Positions 8,923-17,808 are shown, numbered from the stretch's first letter. The stretch is DNA of 64,000 nt from Bacteroidales bacterium UBA4116 (GCA_002381645.1 DFXE01000015.1:43003-107002), one strand, 5' to 3'. The notes: generated by a model not told the origin, from the letters alone. Numbers and translations are program-made.

Positions 8923-10417
8923 AAAACAGGGATAAGTGATCCGGATTGATCACGTATTTGACTAAACCCTGTAATTCATCATTCGCCGTCATTACAGCGC
9001 AGGGGTAGCCGGTTACCGACAACATCGGCCAATCATGCAGTGTGTTCCCTATGGCAGCCACTTCTTTTAAATTCATGCGTGTGTTAAGGCAGATCTTTGT
9101 AACACCCTCTTGTTTGCCGGCATCTGTATGGACAAGTGTCAGCAGGCGTCCCTCCACTGTTACCCGGTATTGTGACTGATCAATTGTATGTTTCCATAGA
9201 TTGGCTGCCTCTATGGTAGGGAATGTCATTGTATATTTGTAAATACGATTTTTATACGTATAACTGCGGATCCGACAGGGTAATCCGTCTATTTCTGAGA
9301 CAGTATCTACAGGAAAATATTCATCCGTGCCGTTATACCGCAAATGAGCGCCGTCGGCAAAAACACCTCCTTTAAACAGGGAGAACAGCCTGCCTAAACG
9401 GTTTTTGGCATGTTGCAACGGTAAAGCAGTAGACAGATACAGAGAAATACCTTCGTTGTAAAGCTGATTCAATGAATCCCCGTAATTAGCAGGAACCATA
9501 CCCTTACTATCGGTTAATGTGCCGTCAATATCGAAAAATATCGCTTTTACTTTCCGCTTTTCCGGGATACGCCACAAAATACTGTTTCCCATCATGGACT
9601 GTAATGAAGCATTTTGCAGGTTACTATACGCAATATAACAATCGCATCTTTTGTTCCTGCAAACCGGAGTTATAGGTACTTCTACTGTATCCGAATATAG
9701 GTTTCCCATCTTATAGGGATTGCGTGGACAGGGATGTATATTACCCGCTTTGTCGATAAAAACCGTATCTTTCCCGCCACGGCAATTCTTCATATCGGCT
9801 TTTGCATTTTTATGGTCGAACAGGAAAAATGGATCAATGCTTTTATAAAAATCTATATCTTCAGCACACAATTTTTCATTACTACCCTGAATCTCATTGA
9901 TAAAAAGATAAATTCTACGATCCAGCTTATTCCTCAGCTCTCCGATAATTGCTTTATTGCTTGAATGACCCACCACCCCTACACATATATCTATTCCACA
10001 GTGGTACAAATAATGCACTTTGCGGATAAAGATATCTACCGGAACCATTTCAGGATGATAACTTGCCCATAGCTTGATTTTTCCTATATCTGCAGAAGCG
10101 TTAGTGATCTGCTTCACAAACAGTTTGTCTGAAAAAGACAGGTTTGTCTGACAGGAAACACCCTGTATATGCGGCAGTCTGGATAATTCAAACATGAACG
10201 TACGGAAATAATCATGAATCAGCGCTTCGCCGTACGGTATCAACATGATCCGCAACGGATCATTCATGGCGGCTATCTTAGTATAGAAACGATTTACAAC
10301 AAGCTGATCGTTTACATGATCTGCCTGCCCGTTTTTCCTTCCGAAGGAACAATAAGAACAATGATAATTGCATGAACGAAGGCCGCTCCGGAAGTATATG
10401 TTGCGGATCGCATTCAT
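8909..10417 (-). CDS. STM4011-family radical SAM protein fused to a HAD hydrolase domain
   Basis: A 502-residue fusion. Residues 1 to ~285 are a radical SAM protein: the 4Fe-4S ligands are Cys16, Cys20 and Cys23 (CxxxCxxC). A later Cys-rich segment (NCRGG, then GNIHPCPRNPY.MGNLY and CRNKRCDC) resembles a SPASM/twitch auxiliary-cluster region. Residues ~292-502 are a complete HAD (Cof-like) phosphatase: DIDGT with Asp296 and Asp298, a motif II Thr in LSTALP, a Lys in GKQEG and the motif IV element GNTLHDWPML. As I recall the family, STM4011 proteins are about 280-300 residues and lack the HAD part. It is the last gene of a five-gene operon; its start overlaps the upstream gene by 4 bp. The reaction is unknown. 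Confidence 0.85.
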   Translation of the reverse strand: MNAIRNIYFRSGLRSCNYHCSYCSFGRKNGQADHVNDQLVVNRFYTKIAAMNDPLRIMLIPYGEALIHDYFRTFMFELSRLPHIQGVSCQTNLSFSDKLFVKQITNASADIGKIKLWASYHPEMVPVDIFIRKVHYLYHCGIDICVGVVGHSSNKAIIGELRNKLDRRIYLFINEIQGSNEKLCAEDIDFYKSIDPFFLFDHKNAKADMKNCRGGKDTVFIDKAGNIHPCPRNPYKMGNLYSDTVEVPITPVCRNKRCDCYIAYSNLQNASLQSMMGNSILWRIPEKRKVKAIFFDIDGTLTDSKGMVPANYGDSLNQLYNEGISLYLSTALPLQHAKNRLGRLFSLFKGGVFADGAHLRYNGTDEYFPVDTVSEIDGLPCRIRSYTYKNRIYKYTMTFPTIEAANLWKHTIDQSQYRVTVEGRLLTLVHTDAGKQEGVTKICLNTRMNLKEVAAIGNTLHDWPMLSVTGYPCAVMTANDELQGLVKYVINPDHLSLFFTSL

Positions 10418-11691
10418 TGCAAAGAATATTCAGTCATTTTTTTTCTGACCGTTTGTGAAATAAATTGTTGCCCTATATCATCCGAAAATGCCATACCGAT
10501 CGGGGTAAGCCGTATAAACCCGTTTGAGTCGTAAATAAACCCTTTATTTTTCAGGTTATCGAACAGAAGCTGCTCCGGCTCTTCGCCGAATCGTTCCCTG
10601 TACTCTTTTTTATCTAACCCACGATAATACATCAGGTTTTTAATAATGAATCTTCTTTTCTGTTCATCTTCGGATAATATATAACCTGTGTGTACCTGAG
10701 TGAAATCGGACGTTGTGATATATTCGCCAATTATATCGGAAATGCGGTTTTGCTCTACGGCATAAGGCGTTGCATAATGCAGGTTATCCATATAACTCCG
10801 CCCTCCGCATCCACACGAAATAACCGTTTCGTCTCCGCATGAATACTCCGGATCATTTGAAAGGGTATTATCTCTGACAAATCTACGCATCGACGTTTGT
10901 TTAAATCCCTGTTTCATTAATTCATCCCTACCTGACAAATACATCTTATATAGCAATTCATTCCTTTCTTTTGTATGTATTTGTACCCCCTGCCGTACAT
11001 AAAGCGGATAAAGGAACAATTCGGTAGGATCATAGGATAATGCCTGCCGGACAGAATCCAGGAAACTTTCCATGGTTTGCCCTTCAATGCCATAGATCAG
11101 GTCTATATTAAATTGAGGGAATGATAATTTTTTAATGGTTTCCAGGGCAGAAAGACATGTCCCGACCGGAACATTCCTTTTTACCGCACGTAACTCAGCG
11201 GGATCAAAACTTTGTATACCAATACTCATCCGTTTTACACCTTTTTGCGCCAAAATTTCAAGTATCTCCTCGTCGGCAAAAGAGGGTGATGTTTCTATCG
11301 ACGTAAATGTATGTTGCGGGTCAACGTTAAAGAGTGAAGCAATCTCGAGCAATTGCTTTAGTTGCAATTTATTTAATATCAAAGGCGTTCCGCCGCCAAT
11401 GGCAAAGGATGTGAACCGGATTTTTTTTGTTAGCGCAGATAGTTGTCTGGCCTGCCTGTTCATAGCATCTAAATAAGACGAAATAAGTTGCTCATTATAT
11501 CCCTGCCGGGAAAATAAATTGCAAAAACCACATTTATACCGGCAAAAAGGTATATGAAAATAGAGGGTGGCGTCCTTGTTTTCGACCTTATTGAGATAGG
11601 TAGACAGGTTAACGGGAACATCAAATGTACGGTATGCCGTTTTATGCGGATAACTATACATATAATGAATATATTGTGGTATGCTTTTCAT
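10414..11691 (-). CDS. STM4012-family radical SAM protein, HemN/HemW-like
   Basis: A 425-residue radical SAM protein of the coproporphyrinogen-oxidase-like superfamily. Ligands are Cys50, Cys54 and Cys57 in CRYKCGFC, preceded by YFHIPF and followed by the GGGTP SAM motif. A HemN C-terminal-like winged domain (about 330-410) has LMYYRGLDKKEYRERFG. True HemW and HemN are housekeeping proteins of similar build, but the position between an ATP-grasp/hydrolase pair and a second radical SAM gene is that of the STM4012 family. It overlaps both neighbours by 4 bp, so the genes are translationally coupled. The substrate is unknown; haem synthesis is unlikely from context. Confidence 0.85.
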   Translation of the reverse strand: MKSIPQYIHYMYSYPHKTAYRTFDVPVNLSTYLNKVENKDATLYFHIPFCRYKCGFCNLFSRQGYNEQLISSYLDAMNRQARQLSALTKKIRFTSFAIGGGTPLILNKLQLKQLLEIASLFNVDPQHTFTSIETSPSFADEEILEILAQKGVKRMSIGIQSFDPAELRAVKRNVPVGTCLSALETIKKLSFPQFNIDLIYGIEGQTMESFLDSVRQALSYDPTELFLYPLYVRQGVQIHTKERNELLYKMYLSGRDELMKQGFKQTSMRRFVRDNTLSNDPEYSCGDETVISCGCGGRSYMDNLHYATPYAVEQNRISDIIGEYITTSDFTQVHTGYILSEDEQKRRFIIKNLMYYRGLDKKEYRERFGEEPEQLLFDNLKNKGFIYDSNGFIRLTPIGMAFSDDIGQQFISQTVRKKMTEYSLQ

Positions 11692-12497
11692 AATATAAAA
11701 TGCTTGTACGGAACCGTATAAACTACTTCATGAGCAACACAATGCCGGTGATATCCGTTTTCGCCATAGCAGGTTCCATGGTCGGATAATGCCACAACCA
11801 GGGTACTTCCCCTTTTCTTAAACGCATCGAACAAAACAGGTAAGCAGGCATCCGCATATCGTAAAGCCGCCGCATGAGTCGTTATATCGTCCTCCTTCTT
11901 TCCGTCCATATAAAAATAATTCGGATAGTGAATGGCTGATACATTTATATACATAAAGATACGTTTATCCACCGGATAGGCTTTTAACTTTTCAACGGCA
12001 AAATTTATCTGGTTTTCAGCGCTCTTTTTTTCTGTACAACCAAATGCGGGTTTCCAGTAACTTTTATGAAAGTAACCGGGAAAAACTCTTCCCATATCAT
12101 TTAATTTACTAAAGAAACGAACCCCTCCGATACATATGGTTTCATATCCCTCATCAAAAAGACTTTCAACGAAAGTTGCCTTTGTAAATTCATAATACCC
12201 CGGAGAAGGAGGATCCGATATGCCGATCCGTTTAGGATAAAAAAGCCATTTTCTTTCTTTCAGCTCAAGGGGATCTGCCGGAGAAGGAAAGAAGCCGGCA
12301 AAGATAGCAAAGTGGGAAGGATAGGTAAAGTTTCCGGGTGCATGTCTTTTTTCCCACACGCTGCCGTAACTGTTCAATACCGGTGTCCCGCCGGATCGTT
12401 CTTCTTCAACAGCCACATCATACCGTAGGGTGTCGAAGCAGAGCATAAGTATATCCTGCTTTCCAATAACTTCAGACATATTTATAGCGGGAGACAT
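11688..12497 (-). CDS. STM4013/SEN3800-family alkaline-phosphatase-superfamily hydrolase
   Basis: A 269-residue protein with the metal-dependent core of sulfatases, phosphopentomutases and alkaline phosphatases: an early FDTLRYD (Asp22), the candidate nucleophile Thr58 in NFTYPSHF, and a late SDHG (Asp239, His240) with further His residues near 250-256. There is no signal peptide, so it should act in the cytoplasm, unlike most sulfatases. The formylglycine-type C/S-x-P-x-R motif is missing, which argues for a phosphoester-type substrate rather than a sulfate ester. An alternative start is Met7, placed 2 bp after the ATP-grasp stop codon; the longer form overlaps that gene by 16 bp. The family has no established function known to me. 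Confidence 0.8.
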   Translation of the reverse strand: MSPAINMSEVIGKQDILMLCFDTLRYDVAVEEERSGGTPVLNSYGSVWEKRHAPGNFTYPSHFAIFAGFFPSPADPLELKERKWLFYPKRIGISDPPSPGYYEFTKATFVESLFDEGYETICIGGVRFFSKLNDMGRVFPGYFHKSYWKPAFGCTEKKSAENQINFAVEKLKAYPVDKRIFMYINVSAIHYPNYFYMDGKKEDDITTHAAALRYADACLPVLFDAFKKRGSTLVVALSDHGTCYGENGYHRHCVAHEVVYTVPYKHFIL

Positions 12498-13480
12498 AAC
12501 TGATGCTTTATCTGTTTTTTATAAATGTTATTTTCATTGAATATGTCCTGATAAATATGATCGCCCTGTCCGTTTACTTCAATTATATAGGGTTTCAGTG
12601 TATCTTTTTCGATCAGGATATCCGTACCTGAATAATTCAGTCCCAATAACCGGTTTGCTTCCAGACATTGTTCTGCTATTTCATCCTTTAGGGAACTGGG
12701 TAAACTTAAATCATCGAAAGTTCCAGGTTTATTGTTTAAGTGCAGGTTAGTAATAGTTCCTTTACTGTATCTTACCACTACATGCTCCACTTTTCCGAAT
12801 TGACTAACCACGCGTAGATCATAATTTCCCTCATCCGTTTCATCTTTCATCACCCATTGCTCCACAATGGCTCCTGCCTTTAAAACCACATTGGCAATAG
12901 GAGCTATTTCTCTTGTATCCCGTAAAGGATAAATATGTTTGGTATTATAAAAATGACCATTTATTCTTTTAAGTGTGGTATAGGCCCGTATATCTCCCGA
13001 TAGGGGATGTATGCGCAACGCCATTATACCACCTGCTCCCGATCCATATCTTGGTTTCAAGAAAATGTTTTTCCTCTTTTGCTTTTGGGTTATTTCTATT
13101 AATTCCTCAAAGTTACTGGCGGAAGCCGGCAATAAAGGTGTTGTCCGCAAGCCGGAAAGTACCTCTTTGGTTTTACTTTTATCTAAAGTGAGTAAAATTG
13201 ACGAGGGACTGTTTATAAAACGAACACTTTCGGCTTTGCTCTTTGCATCGATACGCCTTAGCTGCCGGATATACGCGTAGCATAATTCATTGTATGCCAC
13301 AAAATCTGTCTCATTATAGCAAGGGGGTTCCAGTTTTATTATCGTATTTGTATATAATGACAGATTTTGCTCCAATTCTTTATATGAAATAAAGCGGATG
13401 TCGATATGAAGTTCATCACCCGCCTTTATGAAATATGCTGTCCTGCGGGATTCGACATTGCCGGCAATAAAGATTTGCAT
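12482..13480 (-). CDS. STM4014-family ATP-grasp protein
   Basis: A 332-residue protein with an ATP-grasp fold. A nucleotide-binding Lys142 lies in FLKPRYGSGAGG, followed by VEQWVMK, YDLRVV and the metal-binding end IIEVNGQGD (Glu301, Asn303). ATP-grasp enzymes activate a carboxylate as acyl phosphate and join it to an amine, thiol or hydroxyl, so a ligase step in an unknown pathway is the natural reading. RimK-like protein or peptide modification is also possible. It begins directly after the stop codon of the WGR/LRR gene with no gap and overlaps the hydrolase gene downstream. I assign it to the STM4014 family from context as much as from sequence. Confidence 0.78.
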   Translation of the reverse strand: MQIFIAGNVESRRTAYFIKAGDELHIDIRFISYKELEQNLSLYTNTIIKLEPPCYNETDFVAYNELCYAYIRQLRRIDAKSKAESVRFINSPSSILLTLDKSKTKEVLSGLRTTPLLPASASNFEELIEITQKQKRKNIFLKPRYGSGAGGIMALRIHPLSGDIRAYTTLKRINGHFYNTKHIYPLRDTREIAPIANVVLKAGAIVEQWVMKDETDEGNYDLRVVSQFGKVEHVVVRYSKGTITNLHLNNKPGTFDDLSLPSSLKDEIAEQCLEANRLLGLNYSGTDILIEKDTLKPYIIEVNGQGDHIYQDIFNENNIYKKQIKHQLCLPL

Positions 13481-14563
13481 TTATTCCGTTATCATCGGGT
13501 ATCCCCCATATTTTTGGAAGTCTTCATCCATTTCTTCTGCTTCCGAAACATCTACCTTAACCGGTAATTGAGACAGTTTTTTCTGCATTTCACTGCTCAG
13601 GTAATTATATCGCATATTGATAAATTTCAAATGCTTTACTTTATCCACATTATCCAATAATAGCTGTCCTCCCTTGTCTGTCAATACTCCCGCGGAAATA
13701 TCCATTGTTTCCAGTTGAGGCAGGATATCGGAATCTAAAAACAGCTGAACGATTTCATCCTGTTCTTCTGCATTTACAATTCCGAGGTATTTTAACTTCG
13801 GAAATTTATCTTTAGAAAAAAGGGGTTTAAACTGCTCAATGGGTCCCTCATGTCCGTAATCTTCTACCCCGACATATAGAATTAAACGTTCCAGATTCGG
13901 GAAATCGGATTTAATCACGTCTTCTACCACACCAGAAGGAAGGCCGCCACTTATTATTTCCAGTGATTTCAGATTTGGGCGGGCCTTTTGTCCTATACTT
14001 AAATTATTCGTTCCTTTTATGACGAGGTTATTCAGTTTAGGCATACTATCCAGAACCGGAGAAATATCGGTTTGTTCTATCCATGAAATCTCAGTTTCTT
14101 CCGAATCGATATCGCCCCAGAATAATCCTTCAATATGGGCGAATTTTTCTTTATTGGCTACTATACCGTCTACCAATGTCTGACAATCACCGGATTCATA
14201 ATCCCAACAACCGATGGTAAGCTGTTTGATATCGGGTAATCGTTTATCGTTTACGATCTTATTGACTAAATCTTCCTGTGTTTTTCCTTCATCAAATTCA
14301 TCATAAGAAATTTTGTATTTCTTTGCTTCGACTTTCATTTCCTTAGCGGCCTCTTCCTGTGTTTCCACATATCCTTTTTTCGTTTTTTCCGCTATCAGTT
14401 TACCGGCGTTTTTTTCAGCTTCTTCCGGCGAAGAAAAAGTTTTAACCTGAGTTTGCCCGTCGGTGCCCAGTTTACCGTAATTCACGGTAATATTGACTCC
14501 CTGCACATCGATACTCCAAAACTTCTGCGATTTAAAATCCTGAAATACAAATACTCGTTTCAT
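13481..14563 (-). CDS. STM4015-family WGR-domain and leucine-rich-repeat protein
   Basis: A 360-residue cytoplasmic protein. Residues 1 to ~75 form a WGR-like domain (YGKLGTDGQ, EEAEKNAGKLI.EKTKKGY); the namesake triad reads YGK here. Residues ~100-340 hold degenerate leucine-rich repeats (PNLKSLEII, PNLERLILY, PKLKYLGIV, PQLETMDIS, KHLKFINMR). The C-terminus is acidic. There is no catalytic motif, so it is more likely a scaffold, sensor or even a protein substrate than an enzyme. WGR domains elsewhere occur in PARPs and MolR-like proteins and can contact nucleic acid. It is the first gene of the operon, with a -7 box 54 bp upstream. Confidence 0.85.
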   Translation of the reverse strand: MKRVFVFQDFKSQKFWSIDVQGVNITVNYGKLGTDGQTQVKTFSSPEEAEKNAGKLIAEKTKKGYVETQEEAAKEMKVEAKKYKISYDEFDEGKTQEDLVNKIVNDKRLPDIKQLTIGCWDYESGDCQTLVDGIVANKEKFAHIEGLFWGDIDSEETEISWIEQTDISPVLDSMPKLNNLVIKGTNNLSIGQKARPNLKSLEIISGGLPSGVVEDVIKSDFPNLERLILYVGVEDYGHEGPIEQFKPLFSKDKFPKLKYLGIVNAEEQDEIVQLFLDSDILPQLETMDISAGVLTDKGGQLLLDNVDKVKHLKFINMRYNYLSSEMQKKLSQLPVKVDVSEAEEMDEDFQKYGGYPMITE

Positions 14564-14616
14564 AATGGTCAGTTTATTGTTAGTATTACAATCGTTATAA
14601 GAATGAAAGCCGAAAG

Positions 14617-14624
14617 CAAAGATA
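14617..14624 (-). promoter_or_regulatory. -7 promoter box for the STM4015-4011 operon
   Basis: On the minus strand TATCTTTG fits TAnnTTTG, 54 bp before the WGR/LRR start codon, giving a leader of roughly 45 bases. It lies in the 106-bp gap behind upp, so the five genes can be transcribed independently of upp. Confidence 0.6.
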
Positions 14625-14669
14625 ATTAAAAGATCAACTTTGGCTTATAAAAATCCGATTTATGTAAAA

Positions 14670-15323
14670 CTAATCCTTTTCTCCATAAGCAAGATCACCC
14701 GCGTCCCCGAGACCCGGAACAATATAAGAGTGTTCATCCAATCCGTCATCTACCGCAGCAATCCAAATGGTGGTTTTATCATCCGGCATTTTATCTTTTA
14801 CATATTCGATCGCCTGTTTACTTGCTATAACCGATGCCACATGGATATGGGAAGGGGTGCCTTTGGTCAGTAAAGCCTGGTAGGCCATCTCCATGGAAGC
14901 ACCGGTAGCAAGCATAGGATCCGTAATAATAAGTGTCTTACCCGTAAGGCTTGGCGAAGCAATATATTCAATATGGATATCAAAATTCAAACGATCCTTA
15001 TATTTCCGGTAAGCGGATACAAATGCATTTTCCGCATAATCAAAATAACTCAAAAAACCCTGATGAAAAGGAAGCCCCGCACGTAATATCGTACTGATAA
15101 CCAATTTGTCATCAGGAGTATTCATTTGGGCAGTACCCAACGGTGAAAGTATATCTTTTTTACTGTAAGTAAAATCTTTGCTGATCTCATAACTCATAAT
15201 TTCACCGATACGTTCAATATTTCTTCTGAAACGTAAACGGTCGTTTTGGATATGTATATCCCTCAATTCAGATACGAACCGGTTTAAAATACTATCAGAT
15301 TCCCCGAGATTGATAATTTTCAT
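14670..15323 (-). CDS. upp: uracil phosphoribosyltransferase
   Basis: A 217-residue cytoplasmic enzyme that makes UMP from uracil and PRPP in pyrimidine salvage. The PRPP-binding loop is at about 135-144 (DPMLATGASM) and the uracil-binding signature near the C-terminus is GLGDAGDLAYGEK. Start choice: the frame stays open to 15383, but the extra 20 residues (MKKQYVKFAFKFF...) are not family-like. The ATG at 15323 gives MKIINLGES and the usual length. It is followed by the STM4015-like gene after 106 bp; no terminator is evident between them. Confidence 0.95.
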   Translation of the reverse strand: MKIINLGESDSILNRFVSELRDIHIQNDRLRFRRNIERIGEIMSYEISKDFTYSKKDILSPLGTAQMNTPDDKLVISTILRAGLPFHQGFLSYFDYAENAFVSAYRKYKDRLNFDIHIEYIASPSLTGKTLIITDPMLATGASMEMAYQALLTKGTPSHIHVASVIASKQAIEYVKDKMPDDKTTIWIAAVDDGLDEHSYIVPGLGDAGDLAYGEKD

Positions 15324-15633
15324 AAAAAACTTTTTTAAGTAAGTAAAAAACTTAAAAGCAAATTTTACGTATTGCTTCTTCAATTGAGGGCTGAAAGTAT
15401 ATATATTTCATTTTCCAAACAAATATTACCATTAGCATTGACATGTTTTATAAAACACATTTTATACATTCCGGCAAAATGAAAGCGCATCTTTTTGCGA
15501 ATAAAGAAATTATCCGACCAACCGTTTTGCTTTTTTCGAATATCATTTATTTACTTCCTGTTAATTTTCGGAATACGATAAAAATTCATACATAACACAT
15601 GTTTACCGAACCTTATCTTAAGCACTTAACCGT

Positions 15634-15641
15634 TATATTTG
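15634..15641 (+). promoter_or_regulatory. possible -7 promoter box upstream of the HTH gene
   Basis: TATATTTG matches the -7 consensus but lies 150 bp before the HTH start codon, so the leader would be long. The gap 15324-15790 (467 bp) is AT-rich and otherwise shows no gene or clear hairpin. Confidence 0.35.
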
Positions 15642-15790
15642 TATGGGGATGAGAAGGTAAATACAGGAATGTAAGGATAGAAGTTTTTTAAATAAAATTA
15701 TTGGTCTTTTAAACTTTTAAATTCCAAAACTTAAATACGTTTAACTCGCATTATGCCTGACGGCAAATGTAAAATATTACTAAAACTGAC

Positions 15791-16741
15791 ATGAAAGATC
15801 GATTAAGCGACAAATTAATTTCGGCAATTGAAGAATCAATGCCCCCCCGGACCAACCTTGCGGGTTATCTGACAAAAGAACTATTCATTAGTAAAGAAGC
15901 TGCTTACAGGCGTTTAAGAGGGGATGTCCCCTTTACGCTGGAAGAGGCTTCAATCATTGCAAACAAATTGAATATATCATTAGATAAACTGAGCGGGAAT
16001 GATAATAGTGGGGCCATTATTAACATGAGTCTTATTAAACATCAGAATTCTCTTGAAAATTACGATGAAACTATTGTAAGGTTCCTGAATATCACTGAGC
16101 AGTTACAAGGTGATCCTTCGGCACAATTACATTGGGCAACCAATATGATCCCGTTTATTCTTTGTGAACCTTATATGTATATAACAAAATTTCGTATTGC
16201 AAGATGGTTACATCAAAGTAATAATATTACCGGGACATTGTCTGATATTGAAATCAATAAAAAGACATTGCTGTTGCAAAGTGAAGTGGCAACCCGGTTC
16301 CGTAATATACCGGTCTCCCTATATATCTGGGATACGGAAATCATATCCTCATTTATTAAACAGGTTCAACTTTTTTCTAACCTGCGTATTTTAGTTAAAG
16401 AAGATATATACAAAATCAAAGAGGAATTATATGCTTTAATAGATGATATGGAAAAAATCGCTGCCGACGGTTGTTTTAATAACGGCGGACGGGCATATAT
16501 CCACCTTTCCAACATCAATTTAGAAGCATCTTATGGCTACATTGAATCCGATAGTATTCAAATAAGCACCATACGTATCTACGCAATAAATATTATCGAT
16601 TCACGGCACCCGGATATCTGCCGCTTACAAAAAGAGTGGATTCATTCATTAAGGCGATACTCAACCCTGATAACGGAAAGTAGCGAAATGGAGCGATTGA
16701 AGTTTTTTAATAAGCAACGGGAATATGTAAACAACCTCTGA
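15791..16741 (+). CDS. helix-turn-helix protein of unknown family
   Basis: A 316-residue protein. Residues ~8-70 look like a Cro/C1- or BetR-like HTH: KELFISKEAAYRRLRGDVPFTLEEASIIANKLNISLDKL has the helix pattern of a DNA-binding domain. The remaining ~240 residues are helix-rich, with no motif I recognise and no membrane segment. Similar HTH-plus-unknown proteins are frequent in Bacteroidota. A run of seven C bases at 15842-15848 lies within codons 18-20. It stands alone between divergent upp and co-directional murB, so neither neighbour identifies its targets. Confidence 0.7.
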   Translation: MKDRLSDKLISAIEESMPPRTNLAGYLTKELFISKEAAYRRLRGDVPFTLEEASIIANKLNISLDKLSGNDNSGAIINMSLIKHQNSLENYDETIVRFLNITEQLQGDPSAQLHWATNMIPFILCEPYMYITKFRIARWLHQSNNITGTLSDIEINKKTLLLQSEVATRFRNIPVSLYIWDTEIISSFIKQVQLFSNLRILVKEDIYKIKEELYALIDDMEKIAADGCFNNGGRAYIHLSNINLEASYGYIESDSIQISTIRIYAINIIDSRHPDICRLQKEWIHSLRRYSTLITESSEMERLKFFNKQREYVNNL

Positions 16742-16763
16742 AACATACAAGGATTAAAATAAG

Positions 16764-16771
16764 TACATTTG
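16764..16771 (+). promoter_or_regulatory. -7 promoter box for murB
   Basis: TACATTTG fits TAnnTTTG, 23 bp before the murB start codon, suggesting a very short leader. Confidence 0.55.
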
Positions 16772-16794
16772 TCCCTCAATAAAGAAAACGGGAC

Positions 16795-17808
16795 ATGATC
16801 ATTAAAGAAAATTATTCGCTTCTTGAACATAACACTTTCCATCTTGAGGTTAAAACCCGGTGGTTTATGGAGTATAGTAACGAGGAAGAACTGCTAAACA
16901 TACTACATGATGAATATTTCCAGGAATGCATCTCACTTCATATCGGAAGCGGGAGCAATCTTTTATTTATAAATGATTACAACGGGATCATTCTCCATTC
17001 GGCTATTAAAGGTATAGAGATTATTGAAGAAACCGACACTTCTGTATTACTACGTATCGGAGCAGCAGAAAAATGGGATGATATCGTATCTTATGCCATC
17101 TCAAACGGGTGGTACGGCGTTGAAAACCTTTCTGATATTCCGGGCGAATGCGGCGCTGCTGCTGTTCAGAACATCGGGGCCTATGGTGTGGAGATAAAAG
17201 ATGTAATTGAAACCGTCGAAGCATACAATCAGCTTACCTTTGAAAAAAGAACGTTCAACCGTGAAGCATGTGAATATGGTTACCGGTACAGTTTTTTTAA
17301 AAATGAGAATAATGACCCTCATATAATTACCCATATTAATCTCCGGTTAAGCAAAAAACCTTATTTTTCTCTGGAATATGCCAATCTGAAAGAAATATTA
17401 AACCGTTATACAGAGGTAAGATTGGAAAATGTACGGGATGCAGTAATATCCATCCGCAGGCAAAAGCTTCCTGATACGGAAACCTTGGGTAACGCAGGAA
17501 GTTTTTTTATGAATCCGGTTATATCCGTTGACCAGTACGAATCTTTAAAACGCAAATATCCTGAATTACCGTCGCATACAACAGACGATAATCGAGTAAA
17601 GATACCGGCTGCCTGGCTAATTGAAGCCTGTGGATTCAAAGGACAATCACATGGCGAAGTAGAGGTATTCAACAAACAGCCATTAATATTGGTTAATCTT
17701 GGAAATGCTACCGGCCATGAAATTGCTTTAGTTGCAGAAAGCATACGTACGGCTGTTTTGGATAAATTCAAGATAGAACTTACGCCTGAAGTTAAATATG
17801 TAGGATAA
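16795..17808 (+). CDS. murB: UDP-N-acetylenolpyruvoylglucosamine reductase
   Basis: A 337-residue cytoplasmic FAD enzyme that reduces UDP-GlcNAc-enolpyruvate with NADPH to UDP-MurNAc, the second committed step of peptidoglycan synthesis. It begins with the family's LLEHNTFHLEV, has the FAD-binding IGSGSNLLF and the GECGAAAVQNIGAYGVE loop. The C-terminal domain carries NAGSFFMNPV with the catalytic Ser region. The length fits the E. coli-type (type I) protein. The stop codon overlaps the start of the following hydrolase by one base (TAATG), so the two genes are coupled. Confidence 0.96.
   Translation: MIIKENYSLLEHNTFHLEVKTRWFMEYSNEEELLNILHDEYFQECISLHIGSGSNLLFINDYNGIILHSAIKGIEIIEETDTSVLLRIGAAEKWDDIVSYAISNGWYGVENLSDIPGECGAAAVQNIGAYGVEIKDVIETVEAYNQLTFEKRTFNREACEYGYRYSFFKNENNDPHIITHINLRLSKKPYFSLEYANLKEILNRYTEVRLENVRDAVISIRRQKLPDTETLGNAGSFFMNPVISVDQYESLKRKYPELPSHTTDDNRVKIPAAWLIEACGFKGQSHGEVEVFNKQPLILVNLGNATGHEIALVAESIRTAVLDKFKIELTPEVKYVG

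Noticed and set aside
10414..11691. housekeeping HemW or HemN
   Set aside because: Sequence is HemN-like, but the four-base overlaps on both sides and the cassette neighbours point to the STM4012 family.
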